NCBI RefSeq assembly: GCF_000237925.1
Contig: NC_031501.1
Location: 4,284,166 to 4,348,165, forward strand
Origin: Schistosoma mansoni
Lineage: Eukaryota; Platyhelminthes; Trematoda; Strigeidida; Schistosomatidae
Length of the DNA: 64,000 nt
Direction of reading: 5' to 3'
The number at the start of each line of letters is the position of its first letter. Positions within the stretch are counted from its first letter, which is position 1. The position numbers were made by a program, and so were the translations under genes. The notes under the pieces were generated by a model. It saw only the letters and a list, made by a program, of their open reading frames with translations. It made no database searches and was not told the origin of the DNA. Below are positions 32,160 through 43,400 of this stretch, in pieces.

Positions 32160-33350
32160 TCTTATTAGTATTGTCTGGATTCGCTCATAAGTGTAGGGCT
32201 TCAGCCGTTAGCCATTCTTTGTAAGAAGTAAAACCTTTTTGAAAGATTAATGTACCACTGAAATCAATTGTATGGCCAAACTCTATTGAGTGTAATTCTC
32301 TTATACTGTGGTGATTTAAGATCCTTCTGATCTTTTACGATATGGGATCACTAATGTGTTAATTCATCTTTTCAGTTTATCTTTCTTCTTATCTTTTTGG
32401 TCTTTCTTCTTGACTATTCGTTTTATAAAGTCGCAAGAATAATTATTCATCATCAAAGTGGTGGTGGCTAAATTCATTTCAGTTTCTTTGTCACATAGTT
32501 CAGTGATGAGTTTTTGGAAGTCTGTCTATCAAATACTTGGCCACTGTCACTTTGGAGGAGTGGACATTTGTTGACTTGTAATCTATAAATTTCCCAGAAT
32601 ATGTTGGCTTCCTGAATATATTAAGTTTTTAACCAATCACCGCGTTTCCTTTCAATCAAACAGTCCAGAAAAGGTCATTTGCGGTCAGTGGATCCCATAT
32701 CCTTAGTGAATTTGATGTTGTCAGATACACTTCTGACTTTTTTAAACAGTTCGTTTAATCCATCTCGTTTTATGGTGAAAAGAACGTCATCTACGTACCT
32801 CAACCAGGTTTTTGGTGAAAGGGGACACTTTGAGATTTCACTTCCAATGAATGCATGAATTAGCAACAATTAGAGAAAACGGTGATCACATAGCCACAAA
32901 TGTTTGCTTGTACAAGTTTCCTCGAAAACGGTTAGATGTAAGCATAGATCCGTAGCTTTAGTAACGTCTAAGAGATCTGATGAACATCACTGTTTTAGTT
33001 CAGTGTCCGAATCTACGGGATTATACACAATATCTAAATCTTTTCTAATAGGAACATTGGTGAACGAAGAACAAACATCAAAACCTTCTATTAATCCATC
33101 TTCTTCAGTATAGATAGCAGTGATGATGTTTTTGGATTCACTAGAAATTTTTATTCAAAATTTCGTTTCACTTTCTTATGGTTTAAGAATCTTAGCTAGG
33201 TATCTAAAAAGGTTGCACGTTGGTGAATTTGTATAATCAACTATCGGTTTGAGTGTGAAACCTGTTTTATGGATGTTTAGTAACCCATAGAAAAGGCTTC
33301 AGCTTTTTGAATATAAAGAGAACATAGAGAAGCTTCTAGTTTAGATTTTG
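32160..33350 (-). mobile_element. Penelope-like element, reverse transcriptase region
   Basis: On the minus strand, WLRYVDDVLFTIKRDGLNEL has the YVDD catalytic motif (32786-32797) in the context typical of Penelope-like RTs. Upstream (33300-32900) are decayed RT motifs, and downstream (32480-32200) a segment like the RT-to-endonuclease linker. The GIY-YIG domain is absent. It is heavily broken. Confidence 0.7.
32675..32869 (-). pseudogene. Penelope-like RT palm fragment
   Basis: A 64-codon frame holding AFIGSEISKC, then the YVDD motif, then VRSVSDNIKFTKDMGSTDRK. In active elements this is the polymerase palm. Here the frames on both sides are broken. Confidence 0.7.
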
Positions 33351-33448
33351 GAGGCTAGTTATTACCTGCTTACTTGACTAGAATAGCAAACTACGTTATA
33401 ACTTCTTAAAACTATAACTAGGTATTTGGAAAGCACATATCTAGTAAA

Positions 33449-34430
33449 AATAATTACTAAATATATATATTCCTCCCCCATATTTCTACAGCTGATCTTA
33501 GTCCATTGTGAAAGTTGTTTAACACAGTAATCACTTCCTTAATAGCCGTCCAAATCGAATAGTTTAGTCTGTTGTGACGTTATTTCTTTATACTGTGTGT
33601 GAGAGTAAATATGGACCACTGAGATTGCTTATACTAGAAGGAATTAACTGTCTAATGTCTCCTAGTTTTCTATGGTTCATTTGATCCTAGTCTTAGTAGT
33701 GCTAATCCAAATAAGGTTATGTCCATTAATTGACAGTTAGTTCTAAAAAGAATGACATCTGCAATAGATATATTCAATGTGAAAATCACGGTATTAATCA
33801 GCATAAATATAAGTGTAATAACAATACAATACAAATATAACTTAAACAAAACCTTTGTTTTGCAACGTTTGTTGCATGATAATAGATGATGATATTATTC
33901 TTAAAACTGAAAGATCAAGTTATCTTCTCATTCCAGTTTAACTCATATCGACACAACCTTGTCATGTCATTCAGATGAACCATATCCTAGTGCATAATTC
34001 AGTAGTTGAGATATAAATCCATAAATATTGTTGGCTCACTATTCGAGAGCACCCATAGTATGAAATCGACAAGTGCATATTCATGAAGAATCATTTAACA
34101 CTGATTTTAAAACTCTCAACAGTGTTCTGAACAAATTTTGAAAACTCTTGTACTGGTTTTATTAATATTATTATTCAGAAGTATTATTGCATCGGACATT
34201 ATTTAGTGACTTTCAGAAAAAATAAGTTAGATTAGTTGAAGGATTGGCCCCAACAAATTGTTACTCCATTGTATTTATCTTATTTATTTAATTCGAATTC
34301 GATTTAATATGAACTGGCGTAGTTGGCTTCCGAACACATTACTGGTATAAGGGCTATCGATACCACTAGGTCGTTCAAACCGAAAGTGAAGCTGAAATCG
34401 GACGCCTTAACCACTGATCTGCAACTGTAC
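33449..34430 (-). repeat. Right arm of the 982 bp inverted repeat
   Basis: Reverse complement of 29882-30863. Its outer end (34362-34430) is the tRNA-like segment pointing inward. The full structure spans 29882-34430 (4549 bp). Confidence 0.9.
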
Positions 34431-35094
34431 AGAAATTAAGTACCTGCACAAAAAGGAAAGGAAAACGTTCACAACTTGTAATTTATTTTACGTACTTAAC
34501 CATTTTAATTGTTTCTTCCAATGTTCTGTGAGTTCGTTTTCCTCACTTTTCTTTATTTAATTCATGATAATATGTATGAGCTGATATATATATCAAATGT
34601 CATGTTGCAGTATATTGTTATCTACTTTTTCTCTTCAAAAAAAGATAAAGAAATACCAAATAAATTTAAATGTGCAAACATAGATTCTCAGACAATTTAT
34701 ATTATTAAATAATATCAGTTTAAAAAAAAGTATATTATAGAAATTCAAGACAACTAAAGACGCCATGAAGTTATCTAATAATAAGGTTATCTAGGTATGT
34801 AAGACGATTACTAAAGTCGCAAACAAATGACGCGATTAAATGTCATGATATATTATCCATTGTACATTTGTTTTTCTGAGAGAAATGAGATTTTAAACTT
34901 TATAGTGAATACAAATGTTTTATATTTTTCATGGTTGCAAGCGTATTTTATTTTTCCATACAATTATATTCGTTGATTGTCGAGAATCAGGAGGAAGACG
35001 TGAAGCTATACTCTTTGTTAATTACTTGAAAAGCCTTTCGTTAATTTTGAAGTAACTGGTAATCTCAATAAACCAGACTTATTAATGCTATGAT
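34431..35094. other. No gene recognised
   Basis: AT-rich sequence with short frames only. Confidence 0.4.
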
Positions 35095-35906
35095 CAGAAG
35101 CAGTTCCACTGATTTCCACAGACCCTGACATTCTGTAGGATATGAAGTTTCACAGCTATTGGTCCCTAGATCAACAGGCTGGATTCTGCAAGGATCGGTC
35201 GTGCACAGAGGAACAATAAGTTGAGTGGAACTCGTCACTATACATCAACTTCATTAACTATGAGAAGGCATTTGACGGTGTGGTCAGGAGAACGTTATGG
35301 AGACTTCTTCAACACTATGGAGTTTCTGAAAATATTGTCAACATTATCCGGAACTCATACGACGGACTACAGTACAAAGTGGTGCATGCAGGACGGCTGA
35401 CAGATGAATTTCCAGTAAGAACCGGAGTCATACAACGCAATGCACTCTCCCACTTCCTCTTTCTTCTGGTGATTGACTGGAATATGAAGACCTCGACATC
35501 TGAGGGGAAGCACGGAATACAATGGACATCTCACAATCAATGAGACGATTTGGACTTCGCAGATGACCTAGTCCTCCTATCTCATACACACGAACAAATG
35601 CAGATGAAGGCAATTAGTGTAGCAGTAGCGTCTTTATCATTAGGCCTCAACATACAAAAAGGAAAAAGCAAGATCCTCGAATACATCACGGAGAACGCCA
35701 AGCAAATCACACATGGTGAGGAAATTCTGGAAGATGTGGAAACATTCACGTACCTGGGAAGCATCATTGATCAACAAAGAGAATCTGATGCAGATGTAAA
35801 GGCGAGGATTGGCAAAGCAAGGACCACATTCTTACAATTAAATAACATGTTTTTTAAATTGCTCTTGCAGAGATTTTATTCCGTCAGTATTATTGAGGAT
35901 CATTGA
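35095..35906 (+). mobile_element. RTE-A reverse transcriptase fragment, longer copy
   Basis: QQAGFCKDRSC-type sequence (35178), INFINYEKAFDGVVRRTLWR (35250; motif A), LLQHYGVSENIVNIIRNSYD (35295) and MDFADDLVLLSHTHEQMQMK (35550; FADD at 35556-35567), then LNIQKGKSKILEYITENAKQ. Breaks occur near 35220 and 35543. Its 3' part is the right copy of the 442 bp direct repeat. Confidence 0.75.
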
Positions 35907-36085
35907 AATGTTGTTACATATTTGTCTATTGAGTGCACATAATGGTAGCATTAAATTCGTATCCGTATTATCGTTATCATTCGGCTCATGTTATTACCAT
36001 TGATCATAATAGTGTAGTACAGTTGTAGATCAGTGGTTAAGGCGTCCGATTTCAGCTTCACTTTCGGTTTGAACGACCTAGTGGT
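35644..36085 (+). repeat. 442 bp direct repeat, right copy
   Basis: Partner of 29509-29950. After 36085 the sequence turns into a T-rich tract, whereas the left copy continues into the inverted-repeat arm. Confidence 0.85.
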
Positions 36086-36580
36086 CTTTTTTTTTCTTTC
36101 TTTTTTTTCTATTCTCTTCCTTTAATTATTTTAACTACTCCATGTTTTTTTTATATTCATAATTTTAAAAATTTTCTTGTTTGAATTTTGTTTTATAATT
36201 GGGGAAAAAATTTTCAAGTAGAAGAAAGAAAATAATAATAAACAAACGATGTAGGCAAAATGACAGAAAATTGTATCATTTATAATAAAGATATAAAACG
36301 GAAACTCTTATGGAGACTATGATAAATTAAAAGGTAATGTAAAATATAGAATAGAAATAGGGATAATGTAGATAAATAATAGTAGAATATTTCATTCCTT
36401 TGATAAGTTTTAGGGAAAAAAGGAAAGAATACAATAATAAAATAAGATTTGATGGTTAAAAAAAGGGAATTTATTCTACTATAAATTTTTAATCTGGTAA
36501 GATTTGCTCCAATTTCAATATTCCATTAATTTGTACTCTTTAAATTTGACATATATATATATATGTATATATATAATGTA
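36086..36580. other. T-rich and A-rich low-complexity spacer
   Basis: Starts with a polyT/CT tract and ends with an (AT)n tract at 36551-36577 just before the gap. No gene seen. Confidence 0.5.
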
Positions 36581-36780
36581 NNNNNNNNNNNNNNNNNNNN
36601 NNNNNNNNNNNNNNNNNNNNNNNNNNNNNNNNNNNNNNNNNNNNNNNNNNNNNNNNNNNNNNNNNNNNNNNNNNNNNNNNNNNNNNNNNNNNNNNNNNNN
36701 NNNNNNNNNNNNNNNNNNNNNNNNNNNNNNNNNNNNNNNNNNNNNNNNNNNNNNNNNNNNNNNNNNNNNNNNNNNNNNNN
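36581..36780. other. Assembly gap (200 N)
   Basis: Exactly 200 N, a conventional length for a gap of unknown size. Sequence on the right is an RTE-B fragment. Confidence 0.98.
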
Positions 36781-37128
36781 GATCGTCGTTGTCTACGACG
36801 GATTGCTGACATCCAGTGGCAACACCATGTTAGTAATGCAGAGGTTCGGCATTGTGTGTTCGGGCGCAGAGACGATAATTCGATTGGTGTCACCATCTTG
36901 AAACATCGACTTCGGTGGCTTGGACATGTTCTACGAATGTCGTCCCAGAGACTTCCACGTCGTGCATTATTTGCCGACGCTGGGACTGGTCGGAAAAAGC
37001 GGAGAGGAGGTCAGTGTATGACATGGTGTCGTGGCATGAAAAAAAACTGCAAAGGGCTGGCTTCTGTTGGCCCTTCACGACTCCCTGGCTGGGGTCCGAG
37101 AGATGGTGCAACACAGTGGCTGGAGACT
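36781..37128 (+). mobile_element. RTE-B C-terminal fragment
   Basis: Encodes RDDNSIGVTILKHRLRWLGH and MTWCRGMKKNCKGLASVGPS, virtually the same as the C-terminal frame of the 26531-28790 copy. Matching stops at 37128, after GATQWLET. The 5' side is lost in the gap. Confidence 0.8.
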
Positions 37129-39954
37129 CAACCCCATATTATTTATTGTCTTCGCGTAAGGACAGAATGATGTCTGTGTTCTGTTCGTTAATCAACATCC
37201 TTAACAAGGAACTAAAAAATACACCAATGGTTCCAGTTCTAGAGGGTAAATGAGATCTGTCTCGTTCCGATAGGCTAAAAGTACACACCAGAGACTCCTA
37301 GTAATGATGCAAAATGCATGGTCAAAGTTTAACCTGCTAGGTCTACAGATATTAGGCTTTAAATTGGTTAGGTTGCATTTTTTTACACGAACTATTGTAC
37401 TGTTTCAAAATCCATAGATTTCAATTGATTCGCCAATGTGTCATGCTTCATTTTATTTTAGATGATCACTTAAAACATAGGAAATAAGCATTGTCTACAT
37501 CAAACATTGAGAAATGTAAATGTATTTGACTAAAAGGCTTAGAAATAAATGTCTACATTTCTAGAGCGAGTAGCTTCCCGTAGTTCCAAAACGTTTTCTA
37601 TGGACCACTTCCGAAAAGCTCAAAAAAGCTGCAATTGTTGTTCTGATTGATTTTTAATACCTAACAAGACCACCTAATTAGTACTGAAGAATATTATTCA
37701 ATTGAGATCACAACCTGTAGTGTGTGTAACAAGAATAATTATAGAAGGGTAATTAGTTTAAACACGCTTTACAAGAAATTCCAGACACTCATTTCCTGAC
37801 TCATAAACTATCAAAGGAAAAAGGCATTCAAATCATATAAAAACACCAGTAGCATGATTACTAAAAGTGACATTAAAACATTTGTGCAAGCAGCAACCAC
37901 CCCACCAACAAGGGAATATTTTTTCGAAGGTTGATCTTTTACATAACTAATAAGTGTATGCATGAATAAATAGATGTATAAGTAATGAATAGAAAACAAT
38001 TCGTTTTTTCCAACTAGTCTTATCTAATCTAAAGGAAGTACTTCAACCCTGTCGATATGATACTTTAATTTTATTAAATCCAGTCGATGAAGTTTCTAGT
38101 TGACAGCGAAAGGAGGCATTTAGCGACTACTCGTTCCAAATGAATGTACCGGTAAAGTCACTTGATTAAAGCTCTTGGCAAGCATACTGTTAGGCATGAA
38201 CCTTAAATATTAACTAGTAGGGACCTTTGTCAGTAAGTATTGACTCAGTAATCCATCGTTAGGACTGATGTAAGTAAATAAAACCATGTAGAACGTCCCC
38301 GTTTCTCTTGATTTAGATGACACTTCCTTATACGAAGCTTTTCATTTGGATGCAAACATGGTGGGCGTTTGTCAGATTACGTGTTTGAAATGAATGTGAC
38401 GTGGACCATGACCGACTGTTCGCTTTAACTTCAGCTGATAGATATCATTGACAAGAATCCTTAGTACATTACTGAATGATCTTGCTAGTTGATATCAGGA
38501 TTATAGGGGGAAATCCAAGATAATTTGAAAATGTTTCGCTGAAGATTAAATAGTAGGCACCGCTTGCCAATCAACCTAAACCGCGACTATTTTGACCTCG
38601 AAAACAACACCAAGAGGAGTCGTATAATCACTCTGCACAGCCACCTATTCACGACGAAATGATTTATTGATAGATTATGTGGTTAGCTGGTTTATTCGAG
38701 GTGAAAATTTGAGGAATAAATTTTACATAATGATCAATTAAATCAGTAAACGAATGAACAGTGAATACGTCACTGTATGGTGTGTTCTTCAAATACCATA
38801 ATGGTTGATCATGACACTTAGTTATAACAATAGAATGGTTGTTACATTTCACTAGCAGATGAAAGTGTCTGGGAAACTTACTACTTTCTCAAACTTTAAA
38901 TTGCTGACCAATATTTGTCCGTTTTATTTGATAATTGACTGAACACGCTGTATAATAGTAATGTTTCTGAAGGAAACGTCTGGTTTTACTTGGAAATTTT
39001 CAGCCTTGAAAATCTAAACAAATCGAACAGCTTGGTAATAAGAAACTCAGAATGGGTATGTATACTTCACAAAATCAATTGGCCATGCAAAAATTTAGTC
39101 AAAATTTACCAGTCAATTATGACTGTAAACAGTGAGAATTTAAATAGAAAACTTACATAGTGTTATATTATCTTACCATAAATGTAGTTGGATGCAGGGA
39201 ATATTTAGTTGAATGCTCAGTCTATTAGCATATTCGCCTTAGATTATAAGCGACACGAGGTAAATCTATCTTAGAAAATACGCAACTAAGAACAATGTTT
39301 CTACAACAAAACTGACAGAAAAACCAAGCAGTTAAAAGAAGAGCGTCAAAAATTGTTTATTTAACGGCTAGTCAGGTTATGTATTGAAAGCAATTGCGAA
39401 GAGGACAGTGGGGCGAACTGTAAACACTTTCTTGTTTGGTGGAAGCACCAAACGATAAATAAGAAATGATGATCAGAAGCAAACAAGAAAATAAAACAAG
39501 TGAGGAAGATGAAGAAAATAAAAATCGACTAAACAAAGGATTACTTGGAACCTGGAAGATGGCATTTATAAAAAAACTACATACTACAACAAAATATAAT
39601 ATTATTAAGCAAAAGTAGAGATCATTAAAAAGTATATATTCTGTGAGCTGTGGTTGGCTCCATTATTTGCATTTCTGAGAATTCCACTCCATAATTGCCT
39701 CGGGTTAATTAAACAAAAACCTTCAAATAACACAGATATCAACCTATACATATAGATTGAATTAAATGTAATTATAAAACAGCAATGTGAATAAATTCTA
39801 GTATGTATGCGATTTTGAAAATACAAAATAAGGGTGAGAAAACCGGTTATCTACCGTAGTTTCATACTGCAATGGTATTTTATTTTATCGTCTTTTACAA
39901 AGAAGTGTGTATTTGTACATAATATGAAGAGGGCAGATGCAAACGCATTCTTGT

Positions 39955-39955
39955 A

Positions 39956-39984
<29 letters not shown>
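39955..39984. repeat. (AT)n microsatellite
   Basis: Uninterrupted AT dinucleotide run downstream of frizzled. Confidence 0.9.
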
Positions 39985-39986
<2 letters not shown>

Positions 39987-40332
39987 TACTAAAAGCAAAA
40001 AAACAGGTATAAAGAAAAACAGAACATGTAAATGCATATCCTACAATTTACATTAGTAACAATACACAGAAAACAAATGAAATCAGATGATTAGTCTACT
40101 TTATCATACTAGTTACCATATGGAAAAGCACAGAGAGGGATGATAAGCCATACAAGGCTACTACTTGTTATAAAGAAACTAAACATCATGATTGATGACT
40201 AACTCCACATGTTGTAAAGCGAGGTATAGGTGGAAGAATTAAATGGGACAAATGATTACAATTCTTTACGAGTGCAATATTTGTAAGGGTAATTTAGTGA
40301 GTCATATGATATCAAGTTAATTTACAGGCGAG

Positions 40333-40358
40333 ATAATAATAATAATAATAATAATAAT
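40333..40358. repeat. (AAT)n microsatellite
   Basis: AAT trinucleotide run in the probable frizzled 3' UTR. Confidence 0.9.
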
Positions 40359-40449
40359 GGTAAATATCAGTAGAACTGGTGATGGAAGATATATTTTTTC
40401 TTGGAAAAGAGGTACACCGATCATGAATATTAACCACAGGACATCAAAA

Positions 40450-43400
40450 CTACAGTAAGCCTAGACCAGAATTAGCGGGTACGACACTTTGTGCATTTGT
40501 ATTTATCATACCAGTTTGTAGGCCAGCATTAATCTGAACTGAATTTGGACTAGCAGCTAACCAGTTAGGTTGGGCAGCATAACTCACGGGAGTTGACGAA
40601 ATATCTGGTGGTGCAGTTACTCCAGACGGTGCACCTCTCGATGCCCATCCACTAGTAGTTGTTGTTGTATCTTGACTGAAAATATACGGTTGTACTGGGT
40701 GAGATGATTGTATTGTACGTGTTAACAGCGGAACAGAACCAGGATTTGATGCTACACCAGGTGGTAGAGCATTCGACTGAACGCCTCGTCTAGCGACGAC
40801 AAGACCGGAACGCGTACTTGAAACAGTTAGATCGATATTTTTGTTATCACAACAACTACGACGACGAAAAACTCGTGCGAAGAAACGCTTCCATGATACA
40901 AGCGTTTTACCACTCCATATCCAGACACCACTTGTTATACCGACAACCAATGTCATAAGATATTTAATCATAAATAATTCAAATTCGGGTTTTTCTAATG
41001 CAGGTATTTTTGCAAATATGTTTTGACTAACAGAAATATCGGAATTATCTGATCGGGATGTTGAACTACCGGCTTCAACCAGTCGTTTGAAATGTCCAGG
41101 ACATATAGAATCGGCTAGTTGATTAGGATCTACTTTACGACATACTTCAGTTGTATACCATGTAAGCATCCATTTTTCAGACATTCTAGATTCATGTAAA
41201 TAACAGGCGATAACTACTAATGCTGGAACAATGTACAGTAAACTAAATACACCAATTCGCATAATTAATTTCTCTAGGTCATCTGTTTTTGAACCTCCGG
41301 TTTTGATGATTGTACGGATTTTAAATAATGATACAAAACCAGCAAACAGGAAACACGTTCCAATCAGAAGATACAAACATAATGGGGCAATTAAAAATGC
41401 TCTCAGTATAACTGGATCTGTTAATCCGGTGAAGCATACACCAGATAGTGGATCGCCGTCAACCTTTCCCAAAGCTAATATCCCAATTGTTTTAGCAGCT
41501 GGAATAGCCCATGCAGCAAAGTGTAAATACTGTGCATTACGTGATATAGCTTCATGTGCCCAATGACATTTAGCAGCTAAATACCAAGTGATTGTCAAAA
41601 CCACCCACCAAATAGAACTAGCCATAGAAAAGAAGTAAAGCAACATGAATAAAACGATGCATCCTTCAAATTTTGTGCCCTGAGTAACGAGTCGCGGCAT
41701 TTCAATTTGACCACTAAGAGATTGTGGTGCTGGAAAAGGCCCAGAGCAAGCGACCTGAAAGGGTGGAATAATTACAGGCATAGTTCAAGCATAAAATCTT
41801 TACAGTGATATATTATACTCACGACAATTTTTTTTAAATTTTGATAACAGTTCGTTATACAAATAGTTTTAATCCACTTGGATGATGATTACTGAAGGTC
41901 ACATGTCGACAATCTTAAATTATCTGCATGATGTCAAACGGTGAAAACCATCCAAAAAAATTGAAATGTATGTCTTTTAACAAAAACATAATCTGACAAT
42001 ATAACATTACCTCAGTAAAATACAACAGTCCTATTATTCTATGAATTAAATAAGTTAAGACTAGTCTTTGTGTTAGTGAGAATTAAGTTTGCAGTTCTAT
42101 TAGGAAATGCATTAATTCAATGTGCCTTGGTCAACCATAAACAATGTAGAGGCTGATACACATGAGCTTTGGAAGAGAAGAAGAGATAAACGTAAAATTA
42201 ACAGGTTGAATAACAAATGAGTTGAGACAATAATATCGATGTTAGTAAGAACTAAACGTAGAGAATATAGATTGATGAGAAAAAATGAAGGGAAAAAGTG
42301 TGTAACAATATTAGGCTACAAGACATAAAAGATGAGTTATCTGAGGGTTAAAGATACTGCTCGATAGCATAAACCATTGATTCACATCGCTCCAAAGAGT
42401 TTGAGTGACAGTTAGAAAACAATCATAACAGTAAATATGCATATATGAGCAGGAGTATGTATCGGACCCTTACGTTACACTTTACATCACAACAAAATGA
42501 AACTAACAACTCGGAAGTAATAAGGAGAATAAAAGTAGCAGTAGACTAACTCCGCCTGTAGCCCTGCTAGAGTTACTGCTGGTACCCAGGCCGGAGAGAG
42601 GAGGATCGGACATGAGGTCGGCAACCCCATCCCTTACAAAACAACCTCGCTAGAGGACGCCAACCAGAAAAAATCAACTAAGTCACTTGAAATCTGCCCT
42701 GGGAGTTGGAGGACCTTCATTTAGAAGAATTATGACGTCTTATAGTGAAACCCAAGATTCTTTGGAATCACAAGGCTGATGTCCCTCCTGAAAATCAGAG
42801 CAACAATTAATATAACCACATCAAATCTACGGACAATGTAGGAGACTGGGAGGACCAGTCAAATAGTTGCTGAAGTGAGGAAATACAACTTGTCGCTTCT
42901 TGGAATTAGTGAAACCCATTGAACCTAAGCTGAACATAAAAGATTAGCTTCGGAAGAGGTGCTGTTGTACTCAGGTAGTGAAGAAAAAAATGTTTCGCAC
43001 ACACACAAGGTGTTGCACTGATGCTGTCCAAAGAAGCACAAATAGCACTTATAGGATAGGAATCTCGCGAATCCAGGATTATTTAGTGTTATATACCCAT
43101 TAGCTGTAGCAATAAAGACAACAAATATGAATATTATGAGAAGCTGCAGTCGATCGTAGAGAAGCGCTCATGAAGAGACCAAACCATCCAGATGGGAGAC
43201 CTAAACTCCCAAGTCGGAATGGACAACACCGGGTATGAAGATATCATGAGACGACATGTACAGGGAGGAAGGAACGAAAATGGTGAGAGATTTGCAAATT
43301 TATGGGCATTCAACAAAATGGTTATAAGTGGCACAATATTCCTTCACAAACACATACATAAAGTCGCATGGGTCTTACCGGATCACACTATAGAGAACCA

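Larger units (their letters stand above)
37129..40449. other. No gene recognised; 3' flank of frizzled
   Basis: AT-rich, only short frames. The end of the frizzled 3' UTR (minus strand) probably lies here; AATAAA on the minus strand at 39879-39884 is a candidate polyadenylation signal about 570 bases after the stop. Confidence 0.4.

Noticed and set aside
29882-34430. Classical DNA transposon with long terminal inverted repeats
   Set aside because: No transposase frame and no convincing target duplication outside the arms; the interior is RTE and Penelope debris.
36504-36901. Frames of 101-118 codons spanning the gap
   Set aside because: They are made mostly of N and say nothing about coding.
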